A DNA stretch of 64,000 nucleotides from Nemertoderma westbladi. Its lineage: Eukaryota > Xenacoelomorpha > Nemertodermatida > Nemertodermatidae. This document shows positions 1 to 10,338 of this stretch, piece by piece. The position numbers and the translations under genes were made by a program. Where the stretch lies: the NCBI GenBank assembly GCA_032718475.1, contig JAUCBJ010005825.1:1-64000 (forward strand). Direction: 5' to 3'. Position 1 is the first letter of the stretch. Every line of letters starts with the position of its first letter. Under the pieces are notes generated by a model. That model was not told where the DNA came from and did not search any database. It was given only the letters and a program-made list of their open reading frames with translations.

Positions 1-720
1 GTGTTTTCAGTCTTTAGTCTTACATTAGTAGGCTTAATTATAGAACGTATATCTGTTATCACGAGTTACACAAGTTAACTCATTCACTTAATAATCATTT
101 ATACATTAATATTACTGCTTTTAATGTCGGTTATTCGTTATATTTGCTGATGAAATATTATATCGGAATACTGATCAATAGTCAGACACCCCACCTTCTT
201 GATATACTAAAGGTTAGAGAGACCGGTTACAGATAAACGATTGCGACCTATGTTGAGTGGTTTGAAGTGAATCTAATGCTATTTCATATGCCCAACATAA
301 ATTGTCTGTTGCTCTCTTTATGCGTGACCAAATTTAGTGAAGGTCGGCAAATTAGTGTGCAGTATTGTGCAGCATTGTGTATGATTGTAACTGATAACAA
401 AGCATCTCCTAAAGAATGCGCCATATACGTAAATCTATAGCCTTTTCGTTGTGTCTAGTTTAAGTCATAAATCTGTTTACATATTTAGAGCGCCACGTCC
501 TAAAGGAACTGTTAATATTTCCCGAAAGTGAATAATATTTGTCAGAGATTATATATTACGATCAGTCGAATAATACGGTAGGCTTACACCATCAATCATT
601 AAGCTCCGAACTCAGTCTCCCGGGTATATCCAACGGGTGAATGATTGCGCATAGACTGGCTTCGGCTAATGTAGTGTATCAAATACTCGTCATAGGCTAA
701 AGACTATCTATCATCCAAAA
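1..720. other. Unassigned flank, no gene seen
   Basis: AT-rich sequence with no open frame of note and no similarity to other parts of the window that I could find by eye. It lies beyond the 3' tail of the minus-strand LINE-A and may be the DNA into which LINE-A inserted. Confidence 0.5.
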
Positions 721-726
721 GACATT

Positions 727-750
727 CAATTCAATTCAATTCAATATAAA
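727..750 (-). repeat. (TTGAA)n tail of LINE-A
   Basis: About four copies of TTCAA on the plus strand, read as TTGAA on the element's sense strand. Short tandem tails of this kind mark the 3' end of CR1/RTE-like LINEs, and it lies about 480 bases past the RT stop codon. Confidence 0.7.
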
Positions 751-915
751 TTTAATCCTTCTTGATGTATGAAATTCATTGTATTGCACGCACCCAAATA
801 CCATAAAATGTGGATATATATTGTAAATAGTTAAGAAAAAAGTTGGTGGGGTGTCAGGGAACGATGTAAGGACACGGAGGCTAGCTAATAGCAGGGCTAG
901 TAGACGCTAGCCACC

Positions 916-976
916 GGGGGGGGGGGGGGGGTGGGGGTGAGAGAGGAGGGGGTAGGGGGGGGGGGGGGGGGGGGGA
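916..976. repeat. G-homopolymer tracts in LINE-A 3' UTR
   Basis: Two long G runs separated by a GA-rich spacer, read as C runs on the LINE-A sense strand. They are low complexity and probably variable in length. No coding potential. Confidence 0.8.
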
Positions 977-1232
977 GGGAGGTTACATCTGAATACTCAT
1001 AATTTAGGGTAGTTTTTATTAGTTTCGAAATTTATTAATTATATTTTTGAACCGTGGGACTAATCTTGTAAATAGTTACTTTTGTATGTAATAAGTAAGG
1101 TAACGTCAGCGGGAAATCTGTAGGCGACGGATGTACAATGCGGATGGAATTAAGATTTTTGCAATTTGAAATAAAATTAAAATTGGGCAAAGACGCAGGC
1201 CAGTGATATGGTTTGTATGGGAGTGAAATTGG

Positions 1233-2848
1233 TTATAATTTAGAAATTAGATGAAGTTTGTAATTTTTTGAAAATGTAGGTTTGGATTTTTTGTTACGCA
1301 TATCACAAGGGATGGTACTCCAAATAGATGGGCCTTGAAAACACATGGATTTTTGGGAAGAGGTTAGACGAAATAGCGGTAAACAAAAGTTTCCTAAAGA
1401 TGAAAAGCGGGTGGCGTAATTGTGTATGGATGAAGTTTTAGTAAATAAAGAACCGAGATCAGAGGTGGGGCTTATAATGTGGTGGTGGATATCATGCATG
1501 AAAAGGCCGGCCTGGTGTTTATACAGTAAGTTTAAAGGTAGAATTCGTAGTGATTTGTATAGAGGCGCAGAGGACGATTGTGAGTGACTGAAAGTAATGC
1601 ATCTGATAATTTTGTTTATTTTAACTCTAAGTGGATGAAGGGTGGTGGAATGAGTACTTCCCCAAAGTAGAATACCGTACTGTATGTAAGGGTGAATTAG
1701 GGTGAAATAAAGTTGACGTAGAATATTTAAAGGGAAGATATAGCGCAATTTGTAGAAAATTCCAGACATTTTAGATATTTTTTTAATTATGAAGTTTACA
1801 TGAGGCTTCCAATTTAGTTTGCTATCCACCCAGATGCCAAGGATTTTGGAGTTTGTTGAAAATTTAATTTGATTATTTTTAATTTCGCAGCATGGAATCT
1901 GGGTGGATAAGTTTGTTATTGTATTAGAGAATATAGTGTATTCAGTTTTCTTTAGGTTTAGAGATAGTCGATTAGCGTTCAGCCAATCAGATAGTTTGTT
2001 TAGTTCAAAGTTTGTTTGATCGATGAGTTGATGGATTTCTGGGTTAGAATGGAGGAGGGTGGTGTCGTCAGCGAAAAGGGTGGATAATAGATTGGTAGCG
2101 TTAGGTAGGTCATTAATGTAGAGGAGAAAGAGAATAGGTGAGATTACCGAACCTTGAGGAACACCACAGAGGAGGGGTTCAATAGCAGATAGTTTGTTAC
2201 TGATACATACTTGTTGAGTTCTGCCCGTTAGAAAACTGGATAAGAGTTGATTGGGGATTCCTCGAATGCCGTAACAGTCTAGTTTGCGTAGTAAGATCGG
2301 GTGGTCAATGGTGTCGAAGGCTTTTTTTAGGTCAATATATATCGCACATGTTGAATTTTTGTCATCGAGAGAACGGTGAATTTTTTCAATTATTGATAGA
2401 AGAGCGTGGGAGGTTGAGGTTCTAGGGCGGAAGCCATACTGGGAAGTTGTTAGAACTGAATACTTAGTTAAATACGATTGCAGTTGCGAGTTTATTATTT
2501 GTTCGAATATTTTTGTTAGTACTGGAAGAAGAGATATTGGCCTGTAATTATTGGAGTCTGTTGGGTCATTGCCTTTGTAAATAGGAATAATTTTAGCTGG
2601 TTTGAGTGCACTGGGGAAGAAGCCTTGGGTAATAGACAGGTTAATTAAATAGCTTAGGTGAATTGATAGCGGTTTTGCAGCGTGTAATAATAATTTGGTT
2701 GGGAATTGGTCATTCGAGGAAGAATTAGGGTCAAGTTGCAGTAAGCGGTACTCTACTTCTACAGGGGAAGTTTCAGTTAAAACAAAGGAATTTGGTTGAT
2801 TACGATTTATATAACGGAGAGGTGAACGTGGTGAACGTGGTTAGCGTC
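1233..2848 (-). CDS. LINE-A reverse transcriptase half of ORF2
   Basis: This frame stays open for about 535 codons although it has no ATG until very late, which is why it is easily missed. Reading downstream it shows RT motif A (YIDLKKAFDTIDH), the GVPQGSVISPILF motif B, the FADD catalytic motif C with its F codon at 2073-2075, and the usual C-terminal thumb with a conserved IWVDSKLNW segment. It copies element RNA at the nicked target. It has no initiation codon of its own and is the continuation of the endonuclease frame at 2807-4282, which is offset by one frame near 2815-2850. The motif residues look intact, so apart from that break the enzyme could be functional. Confidence 0.85.
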
Positions 2849-4282
2849 CGTTGGGTGTCTTACAAATTTGCGGTATAAAGTGTTTTTTTTAATTGTGCAT
2901 TTGATTAGATTAGGGGTCATCCATGGCTTTTGTGGGATTAGTTTGGGACGTATATTTTTTTTGGTGACATAGGAAGAGCATAATTTTTCAAGGTCGCTAT
3001 AAAAGACGTTAAATTTATCATTATGGGGGACGGAGGATGAGTTATAGGACCAGGTGTTGGATGATGTAATATCACTTACGAATTGGGCTTGATTATAGTC
3101 AGAAAAATCAAAAACCGAATGGGTTTTATCTCTTTCGAAGTAACAAGAGTACTTCTGAAAGATAACAAATGTGGGTTGGTGATCAGATGTGCCTATCTTA
3201 GATTGGAATGTACCAGCATGGGAAATGGATGTCGTGATATTTGTAATCATATGATCGATTAGAGTTTTGGACCATTGTGTAATGCGGGTTGGTTGGTTTA
3301 TTAATTGGATAAAGCCATGGGAATGGAGGAGGTCGATATATTTTTTGGAGATTGTAGTAGATTTTAGTAAATCTATGTTGAAATCACCTGTGATGATGAC
3401 GTCATGTTTTAAGTCAGTTAGTGATGATAGCCTAGACTCAAGAAGAGGGAGGAAGGTATCTATTGTAATGGGATCAGGTCTGTAGATGGTACCAATTATA
3501 AGGGGTTTGGAATGGGGGCGGTTTATTTGTGCCCATGTGTTTTCAAGGCCGGAACATTTAATTTGTAAATCTGTTCTTTCAGAAATTTCAATATTGTCTT
3601 TAACGAAAATAGCTGTGCCTCCCCGGTGAAGAATACCTACAGTTCGATTATTAAGAATAGGTTCGTGATATCCGTAGAATTTTATTAAGTCAAGTGCATC
3701 ATTGTCCGCGATAAAAGTTTCCGAAAAAGTAAGGATGTCGAACCCAGAGTTCAATGTAAGTAAAAAGTCAGTAATTGCTGATTTATTTGCATTTAAGCTT
3801 CTAATATTTACGTGAAATACTGAAAGGGATGATTTTTTGTTAATGGTATTAAACTCTAAGTTAAAATCCTCTTCGGAATAGCTGCCTTTGCTGATGTTTA
3901 AGTTTATTATATTGTTATGAGGGTCAAGTTGACTGAACGTTTGATTTAGAAAGGTTGAATTGTCGGGATCTGAATCAGAAGTAATGTTATTTTGAGCTGT
4001 AGATATAGGTTCAAAAATGTCAGCATCGTTTTGGTCAACATCGGTAAAAGGAAAAATTTCACGATAACAGTAGATGCAAAACAGGTTGGTGGTTGCAGGG
4101 GATAAGTCGCTGACGTTACTGGGGGCTAGATGGGTTCCACAGGGAAAATGAAAATTATTATTACATAAATAGCAATTGAAAGTTTTATCGGTGCGGCCAA
4201 ATTTAGAGTAGCAGAAGTAACAAGTAAGTCTGGGGCGGGCAGGGGATTGGGGGTGGGGGGGGATGGTGGGATTGATTGACAT
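2807..4282 (-). CDS. LINE-A ORF2 N-terminus: PHD-like finger and endonuclease
   Basis: The chosen start is the internal ATG at 4282, just before the conserved region; an in-frame upstream ATG at 4327 would add a hydrophobic stretch not expected in a LINE. The first 70 residues hold paired Cys motifs (CYFC, CYLC, FHFPCG, CIYC) resembling a PHD/RING-like zinc finger. A linker of about 80 residues follows, then an exonuclease-endonuclease-phosphatase domain with FHVNIRSL, SETFI, GTIYRP, TGDFNID and GTSDHQP, the last two carrying catalytic Asp/Asn and Asp-His residues. It would nick the target DNA to start target-primed reverse transcription. The frame ends in a stop at 2807 after a 9-bp tandem duplication (GTGAACGTG), beside the frame break into the RT. 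Confidence 0.85.
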   Translation of the reverse strand: MSINPTIPPHPQSPARPRLTCYFCYSKFGRTDKTFNCYLCNNNFHFPCGTHLAPSNVSDLSPATTNLFCIYCYREIFPFTDVDQNDADIFEPISTAQNNITSDSDPDNSTFLNQTFSQLDPHNNIINLNISKGSYSEEDFNLEFNTINKKSSLSVFHVNIRSLNANKSAITDFLLTLNSGFDILTFSETFIADNDALDLIKFYGYHEPILNNRTVGILHRGGTAIFVKDNIEISERTDLQIKCSGLENTWAQINRPHSKPLIIGTIYRPDPITIDTFLPLLESRLSSLTDLKHDVIITGDFNIDLLKSTTISKKYIDLLHSHGFIQLINQPTRITQWSKTLIDHMITNITTSISHAGTFQSKIGTSDHQPTFVIFQKYSCYFERDKTHSVFDFSDYNQAQFVSDITSSNTWSYNSSSVPHNDKFNVFYSDLEKLCSSYVTKKNIRPKLIPQKPWMTPNLIKCTIKKNTLYRKFVRHPTDANHVHHVHLSVI

Positions 4283-4440
4283 AGTAGGTAGACAAGCAAG
4301 GGAAAAAAAATAAAAAACAAGCTGCAAGAGCTATACCAAATAGACCTACAAACTGTACGAACTGTACAAACATACTGCAAAATAAGTAGGAAATATAATG
4401 GGGACTAAATAAAAAAACATTCTAATTTTGGCAGGTTAAA

Positions 4441-4882
4441 CTGTCAAAGGTCTTAAAAGCGCAAACAACACTTCACTGCAAACTACTGAGTGGGGTCCGT
4501 GTACGCCTCTGGTGCTACTAACCTTTAGCACCCTAGTTGCACTGTTGGCACCAATCTGTGGAAGTTGCTAAACTCAATTTACACTCCTACGTAATATAGC
4601 CGTCACCATGGTTTCTAAATGCTATTTTCCAGGCTTCACGACTTTTCAAATTACTGTTTATCTATAGACGAATTCTAAAACGCGTCTATACACAGCGTCT
4701 GGAATTGTCTTGGGTTCACTTCTAATTTTTAAAATTTTTTAATTTTCCAAAATTTTTTGAAAATAAAATTTTGTTTTGATACCCACCAGACAAAACTCAA
4801 CGCAAATCACCACAAACCCGCTCCTATGCATTTCCTTGTATTTGTATACGAGGAATGCATACAAAGTGAGTTGCGTCCAACA
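4441..4882 (-). other. Non-coding junction between BEL1 and LINE-A
   Basis: No gene. This should hold the 3' UTR of BEL1 pol and, if present, the start of its 3' LTR, plus the 5' end of LINE-A. I could not find the TGTTACGG LTR terminus here, so the 3' LTR of BEL1 appears lost or replaced. Confidence 0.4.
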
Positions 4883-7800
4883 CTAATTCTGTTTTGAGGC
4901 AGGAGACAAATTATAATCTCCCGTCTCGATGCGTGTCTCCTCTAATAACACGATATCTTGGACCGGTCGGTCCAAGGTGTGTAAACCATTAGTTTTACAC
5001 TTTTTTGGGTGCGGACACTTGCACCTAATTTTCACAGTGACTGTGCGCACTATGTTTTGCACGTCTGGGTGTGTATGCAAGATCACTCCCGTCTCCCAAT
5101 ATTTTCTCTTGGCAATCGGCTCGGTTATCAATACGTAATCTCCCCTTTGGAGACTCCGAACCGTTTTGTACCACTTTGTTCTGGTAGATATGGTGGGAAG
5201 ATAGTATTCCCGCCAATATTCCCAGAATGTGTACGCGACTAATTGTGTCACCTTCCAGCTCTTACGACTATACAGGTTGGCACTAATGGGTTCTGATGCC
5301 GGCACAAGAAATGCTGGACTCTGCATTAGCAAATGATTCGGCGTTAATGCAACACCGTCTGGCAACATAGCTATCGGCCTCGAGTTTAGGGTATGCTCGA
5401 TTTCGATGAAAGCTGTGACCAGCTCGTCGTCGGTAAGTTGTTTATTTACAGACAACGTCTTGGCAATGGCCTGCTTTACAGAGCGAACTAAACGCTCCCA
5501 ACTTCCTCCTCTCCAAGGACTTTCTGGAGTATTAAATCTCCATTCTATTCTTTGCGGCAAAAGTGCTGCAGAAATTTCTTTATTCTGTGCCGCTTTATGA
5601 GCCGCGTTCAACTCGCTATTCCCTCCGACAAAGTTTGTACCCTTGTCAGAGTAGAACGCCTTTACTAGTCCTCTCCTGGCCATAAATCTCTTTAAGGCCA
5701 GGAGCAGAGATTTGGTCGACATGTCTGCCACACGCTCAATATGTATGGCTCTACTAGCCATGCATGTCAGTAGCAGGCCCCATCGCTTGTGGGTCAGCCG
5801 TCCACTCTTTGCCTCAATCGGACCAAAACAGTCCACCCCTGTGTTCGTAAAGGGTGGGTCATATGCCTGCACTCTCGCTTCCGGGAGTTCAGCCATCTCC
5901 TGTTCCAATACTCTGGCGTTCACTCTCTTGCAAACCAGACAGGCGTCGTACATAGTGCCTACTGCCCTGCTTGGCTGCAATAGAATGAATCGCTGTCTCG
6001 CTGCCGACAAACAGTGTAACTTTCCCGCGTGATGCAACCTCTTGTGTATATCCCATAGAATCGCTCTTTGCAATTCTATTGGGTGACTAGGGATTATCAC
6101 TGGGAACCTAAACTGTGAATTTATGTCGACAGTCTGGATTCTCGATCTATGACAAATCAAACCCTTATGGATTAATGGACTCCATTTTCTAAGGGGTTTA
6201 TAGAGAACTGGTCGTTGAGCCGATAATAGATGGAATTCTTTGGGGAAGGCACACATTTGATAATGCTTCAAATGCTTTAATTCCGCTTGATCAATCTCAT
6301 CCTCTGTCAGAGGTTGTTTCAATTTCTGAATTCGCTCAATATTAGCGCTCGTTCGTTCTCTCAAATGTTCCGAATGTTTTAAACAAAGGTACGAAATGTA
6401 TCGGCTTAACCACGCAGTTCTTTTACAAATTGTCAGCCAAGAGGCAGACGAATTTAGTAATTTGTCATAAATACTACATGGCTCTAATGCCAGCGACGGT
6501 TGTCCGCTAACTAATGGAAGTTTCGAATCCAAACCCGCAGGTTTGGAAACCAAAGGCTCCATTTTGTCGGCCATTTTCTGTCCGTCACTTACCAATTGTG
6601 ACTCCGGTTTAGTCTGTAAGGGTGGTTTTACGTCGTAACTTACCCTTCCGGACCTAGTTGTCATGTAAGTCTGTTGGTCTGACAGGTCTCCGGGCCGCTC
6701 CAATGACTCTTCAGGCCGCTCCAATGACTTGAGTTTGGCTTTAGACTTTGACTTAGAGACTTTCTCCACCTTGACTTCTGCATCTTCAGGCATCGGATTG
6801 GTCGCTCTTCCAATCATTCCAATCTTTAGTCGCTCTGGCCAATGTTCCTGTGTCCTCGTTAGAAAATCAGGTCCATGCAACCAAAACTCCTGCGACTCTT
6901 CCTGACAGAATTCCGCCGGCATTGCACCTCTTGAAGTTATGTCGGCCGGGTTCAACACTCCCGGACAATGTCTCCATTGTTCCTTCGTCGAAAAGTCGAC
7001 GATCTGAGCGCGTCTGTTGGCCACAAATGTCTTTAGCGCAATATTGTCGGCCGCAATGTATACTAACACCAAGGATGCGTCCGTCCAATAGAATAAGGTC
7101 AATGTCGTATCTAACTCCTCAGTTATCTGCTTACTTACCTCGACCGAAACTACAGCCGCCTGTAACTCTGCACGAGAGACAGTCATGTATTTGACCGGCA
7201 TTGTCTTTGATCTAGAAGTCACAAAGGCCGTCTCAAACTTGTCCTGACTTACCTCTCGGCGAAGGTAGGCTGCCATACCAAAGCCGGTGTCACTTGCATC
7301 ACTGAACAGGTGCAGTTCGAGATCAGCTGGAAATACCAGCTGATTCGGAAAGTAGGAACGGGGTACATCTATATTTTTCAATAGATGCAACTCGGCCTCC
7401 CACTCTCTCCACTGCTTTGCATGTATATGAGATATTGGTTCGTCCCACTCTATGTGGGACAACCAAATTTTCCTCATGCACGCTCGTGCCTGTAATATTA
7501 CCGGACTGATAAAGTTCATCGGGTCAAATAGTCTACTTAATGTCGATAAGCAGATTCTCTTAGTCAAAACTTTGTCTGGGTTACTGGGTTCAAACCTAAC
7601 TCTTACCTGGAATTTATCCGTGTTCGGATTCCAAGCGAGTCCCAGTACTCGCGCCATGGGGATTGGTTCTACCCCCAATTCAATGTCTCCGCTCCCACGA
7701 TCTTTCACCGGGAACGACTCTAATAGGGCCTCCGAGTTCGTAGTGAACTTGGTCAGAGGAAATCCCCCTGTAGCCAAGCACTCCTGCAGGCCGTGAGCCA

Positions 7801-9700
7801 CTTCTATGGCTTGTTCCGCTGTGTCCTTGGACACCAATCCGTCGTCCATATAGAAGTTTCTCAAGATGGACTCGATAACCTCTACTGGATACTTACCAAT
7901 TTGGGCTGTTGCCGTTTTCTTTAGAACAAACAGCGTGCCATTTGGACTATCGCGGGCGCCAAATATCCTAACGTACATCTGGTATGTAACCACTGGGCCG
8001 GATAAGTCTTCATTCTCATACCAGAGAAAGCGAAGGCTATCCTGGTCTGCCTTACAGGCTCTTACCTGGTGGAACATCGCCTCGATGTCACAAGTAAATG
8101 CGAATCGCCGCTGTCTAAAATGCAACAGTATTCCTATCAAATAATTATTCAGGTTGGGACCATCCATCAACTCTGAATTCAGGGACATACCTCTGTAGAC
8201 TGCTGCGCAGTCGTTGACTACTCGGACTTTGTCAGGCTTGTCAGGGTGAGTCACATAGTGGTGTGGGAGGTAATAAGTCTGGTCTGTCACTAAGTCAGGG
8301 TCCTCTACCTTCCCAGCAAATCCCTTGGCGAAATAGTTGTTGATCTGGGCGCAATACTTCTCCCTAATGTCCGGATTCCTTAACAACCGAGCCCTTACTC
8401 CGTTTAATCTTTTCAAGGCTAAGTTGTAGTTGTTCTCCAACTTAGGTGGTTGTCGACGCCACAACATTCCAACTTCAAAATGTCCAGTCGGTAGTAGACG
8501 TATGGTGTCTTCCATCATCTCCAGCGACCGTTTCTCGTCAGTAGACATGGCTAGGTCATATCCACCGGGTTCCATTGCGTCCCTATCCAGCCATTCGACG
8601 GTTCTGGCTCCTGTCTCGAGGTCCTGGCGTATCAATTCCTTCTGTAGCTCCTCCTCACTGTATTGGAAAATGTCTAGGTCTCGATATTTAGCCACTTGAC
8701 CCTCCACTATGTCGGTATAAGTCAAAACGTTACTCAAATAGGTAGCGTGGGCCGCTGAACCAGACCCACGGGTCTGATAACAGTAGTCCTCGGGTTCACT
8801 ATCTGTCCGGTCGTTGTGAAGTGGTTCCGACAACCTAACATTATCGGGAATCAACTCCTCGTCCGACTCGCTAAAGTCACTATAGTGGTCAATACAGGTT
8901 CTCCTAAACTCGTCTATGTCTGGTGGTTCTACTAACGGTGGTTGAGTTATAGGCTGTAATTCGTCGTATCTGTCTATTGGCTTGTCGCCACCTGTAAACT
9001 CATAAGACATGGGTACTCGTGTATACCAACCTAGTATCGTCCTATGGGCATGTGGTCCATTGACATGCGGCTCAGCTGGTCTCGTTTCCCATATCTGGTG
9101 TGCGATCAGCTGTTCTGCACCAATTAACATAGAAACATTCCTATAACCTACCTGATGTCTGGGTATCCTGAGCTTGTCAAAATACTCCTGTGCTATGGGA
9201 CTCATCGGCGGCACCTTACCTAACTGCCTGCCGAATCCTTTCATAGCTAGACACTTGAATCCGTCCAATGGCAAAGCTTTCCGTTCTTGTCGAGTATGTT
9301 GGTCTCTTGGAAGTAGGGAGTCTAGTTCTACAGATATCCTGTGTCCCTTGAGGTCACCTACCCCGTGCATAGACTTCAACTCTATTTGGATTTCCTCGGC
9401 GTCCTGGAAGCTAGAAACGGCTCTCGCCACTTCCTCGTCGATATAAGATAATGTGGACGCAGTGTCCAACATCACATATATTCGCTTTGATCCCTTATCA
9501 CCAGTGAGTTTCACCGGAATCACGCTAAATATTTCCGACGTGGCCGATGATAAATACGTCCGCGCGCTGGTCGATGAACTATCCGCGGTGAAACCTTGGC
9601 AGGTCACTTCTCTCGCGCTCGACTCGCCATCGCGTCCGACGAACCTGGTTGGTAACCATCGTCCTGGATGCCGGTGAACGTATTTCTCCTTATCGATACG
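4883..9700 (-). CDS. pol: BEL1 Pol polyprotein (protease, RT, RNase H, integrase)
   Basis: Uninterrupted for about 1600 codons. In order: a retropepsin-like protease with YVMLDTASTLSYID (DTA in place of DSG/DTG); the Pao-type RT with RVVNDCAAVYRG and catalytic YMDD at 7841-7852; RNase H beginning HLFSDASDTGFG and a later FYWTDAS; an integrase zinc-binding region with CLVCKR; and an integrase core with D in GVDCFGP, D in YSDKGTNF and E in GSWERLV. A C-terminal domain with SWKVTQLVAYTFWEYW is typical of BEL integrases. An upstream in-frame ATG near 9931 lies within gag sequence and is not the likely start. Pol is in the -1 frame relative to gag and overlaps its end, so expression by -1 frameshifting is likely, although I see no classic slippery heptamer. 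Confidence 0.9.
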   Translation of the reverse strand, partial: RIDKEKYVHRHPGRWLPTRFVGRDGESSAREVTCQGFTADSSSTSARTYLSSATSEIFSVIPVKLTGDKGSKRIYVMLDTASTLSYIDEEVARAVSSFQDAEEIQIELKSMHGVGDLKGHRISVELDSLLPRDQHTRQERKALPLDGFKCLAMKGFGRQLGKVPPMSPIAQEYFDKLRIPRHQVGYRNVSMLIGAEQLIAHQIWETRPAEPHVNGPHAHRTILGWYTRVPMSYEFTGGDKPIDRYDELQPITQPPLVEPPDIDEFRRTCIDHYSDFSESDEELIPDNVRLSEPLHNDRTDSEPEDYCYQTRGSGSAAHATYLSNVLTYTDIVEGQVAKYRDLDIFQYSEEELQKELIRQDLETGARTVEWLDRDAMEPGGYDLAMSTDEKRSLEMMEDTIRLLPTGHFEVGMLWRRQPPKLENNYNLALKRLNGVRARLLRNPDIREKYCAQINNYFAKGFAGKVEDPDLVTDQTYYLPHHYVTHPDKPDKVRVVNDCAAVYRGMSLNSELMDGPNLNNYLIGILLHFRQRRFAFTCDIEAMFHQVRACKADQDSLRFLWYENEDLSGPVVTYQMYVRIFGARDSPNGTLFVLKKTATAQIGKYPVEVIESILRNFYMDDGLVSKDTAEQAIEVAHGLQECLATGGFPLTKFTTNSEALLESFPVKDRGSGDIELGVEPIPMARVLGLAWNPNTDKFQVRVRFEPSNPDKVLTKRICLSTLSRLFDPMNFISPVILQARACMRKIWLSHIEWDEPISHIHAKQWREWEAELHLLKNIDVPRSYFPNQLVFPADLELHLFSDASDTGFGMAAYLRREVSQDKFETAFVTSRSKTMPVKYMTVSRAELQAAVVSVEVSKQITEELDTTLTLFYWTDASLVLVYIAADNIALKTFVANRRAQIVDFSTKEQWRHCPGVLNPADITSRGAMPAEFCQEESQEFWLHGPDFLTRTQEHWPERLKIGMIGRATNPMPEDAEVKVEKVSKSKSKAKLKSLERPEESLERPGDLSDQQTYMTTRSGRVSYDVKPPLQTKPESQLVSDGQKMADKMEPLVSKPAGLDSKLPLVSGQPSLALEPCSIYDKLLNSSASWLTICKRTAWLSRYISYLCLKHSEHLRERTSANIERIQKLKQPLTEDEIDQAELKHLKHYQMCAFPKEFHLLSAQRPVLYKPLRKWSPLIHKGLICHRSRIQTVDINSQFRFPVIIPSHPIELQRAILWDIHKRLHHAGKLHCLSAARQRFILLQPSRAVGTMYDACLVCKRVNARVLEQEMAELPEARVQAYDPPFTNTGVDCFGPIEAKSGRLTHKRWGLLLTCMASRAIHIERVADMSTKSLLLALKRFMARRGLVKAFYSDKGTNFVGGNSELNAAHKAAQNKEISAALLPQRIEWRFNTPESPWRGGSWERLVRSVKQAIAKTLSVNKQLTDDELVTAFIEIEHTLNSRPIAMLPDGVALTPNHLLMQSPAFLVPASEPISANLYSRKSWKVTQLVAYTFWEYWREYYLPTISTRTKWYKTVRSLQRGDYVLITEPIAKRKYWETGVILHTHPDVQNIVRTVTVKIRCKCPHPKKCKTNGLHTLDRPVQDIVLLEETRIETGDYNLSPASKQN

Positions 9701-10338
9701 GGTTCTTTGCTCCCCTTCCTGTGAGGATTTCGCTGTAAGTAACGGTCCGTTGGGGTGTGGAAATCCGCATGTAGCAACTTGTGATGTAGTCTGCCGCATT
9801 CCATGCATCCGTCCTTGCTGTTCGGGCACTGCCGCCGTACATGGCCTGGCGCAAGACATGCCCAACAGGTGTCCAACGTCCGCACTTGAACTCTTCTCTG
9901 TTCCGAATTTAATTCTTTGAACCGTCTGCAACTATCTAACTTATGGTCGTCAGATCTTACCACCTTTAGTAAACAGTATTGGCAACCTACAAATCCATCC
10001 GGCAACTCCTGTTGCCTTAACCTAGGTCTATCTAACCGCTCACCTGACCATACTCGCGAGTCTGATCTAAAGGCTGGGGTACTCAAATTATATCTGTCTA
10101 CTGAGTTAAATGTCACAGTGGTCCTGTCATCGTCAAAACTTACCATAGACTTACCGGTAACAGGTTTAGACTCTCTCATATTCTCTTCTGAGAAGTTTGA
10201 TTTCATCTCTGCTACTGCGTCTGTGGCTATCATGTCATGAATATGCTGAAGTGTCAATACTTTACCTTGACCCTCCAACTTATTCTCTAATTTGAACCAT
10301 TTCTGTCGGTAACGCATGTTTAGACGTCTTATTACGCT
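9604..10338 (-). CDS. gag: BEL1 Gag C-terminal part (nucleocapsid)
   Basis: Continues in the same frame as the preceding gag segment after one UAG codon at 10339-10341. It includes the conserved RYRQKWFKLENKL region found after the capsid in BEL gags and Cys/His clusters: CQYC, CWACLAPGHVRRQC (CX2CX4HX4C) and CMECGRLHHKLLH. These would bind element RNA. It ends with a stop at 9604 inside the start of the pol frame. The Met at 10317 is only the first ATG after the stop and is unlikely to be a natural start. Confidence 0.8.
   Translation of the reverse strand, partial: SVIRRLNMRYRQKWFKLENKLEGQGKVLTLQHIHDMIATDAVAEMKSNFSEENMRESKPVTGKSMVSFDDDRTTVTFNSVDRYNLSTPAFRSDSRVWSGERLDRPRLRQQELPDGFVGCQYCLLKVVRSDDHKLDSCRRFKELNSEQRRVQVRTLDTCWACLAPGHVRRQCPNSKDGCMECGRLHHKLLHADFHTPTDRYLQRNPHRKGSKEPVSIRRNTFTGIQDDGYQPGSSDAMASRAREK

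Larger units (their letters stand above)
725..4440 (-). mobile_element. LINE-A, APE-type non-LTR retrotransposon
   Basis: A nearly complete LINE on the minus strand. In sense order it has a 5' UTR, one long ORF with a PHD-like zinc finger, an apurinic endonuclease and a reverse transcriptase, then a 3' UTR of about 500 bases ending in a short (TTGAA)n tail at 727-750. The layout fits the Jockey/CR1 group; I cannot fix the clade by eye. A single frame change near 2815-2850 separates the endonuclease half from the RT half. The 5' boundary is approximate because the sequence grades into the 3' flank of BEL1 around 4440. Confidence 0.85.
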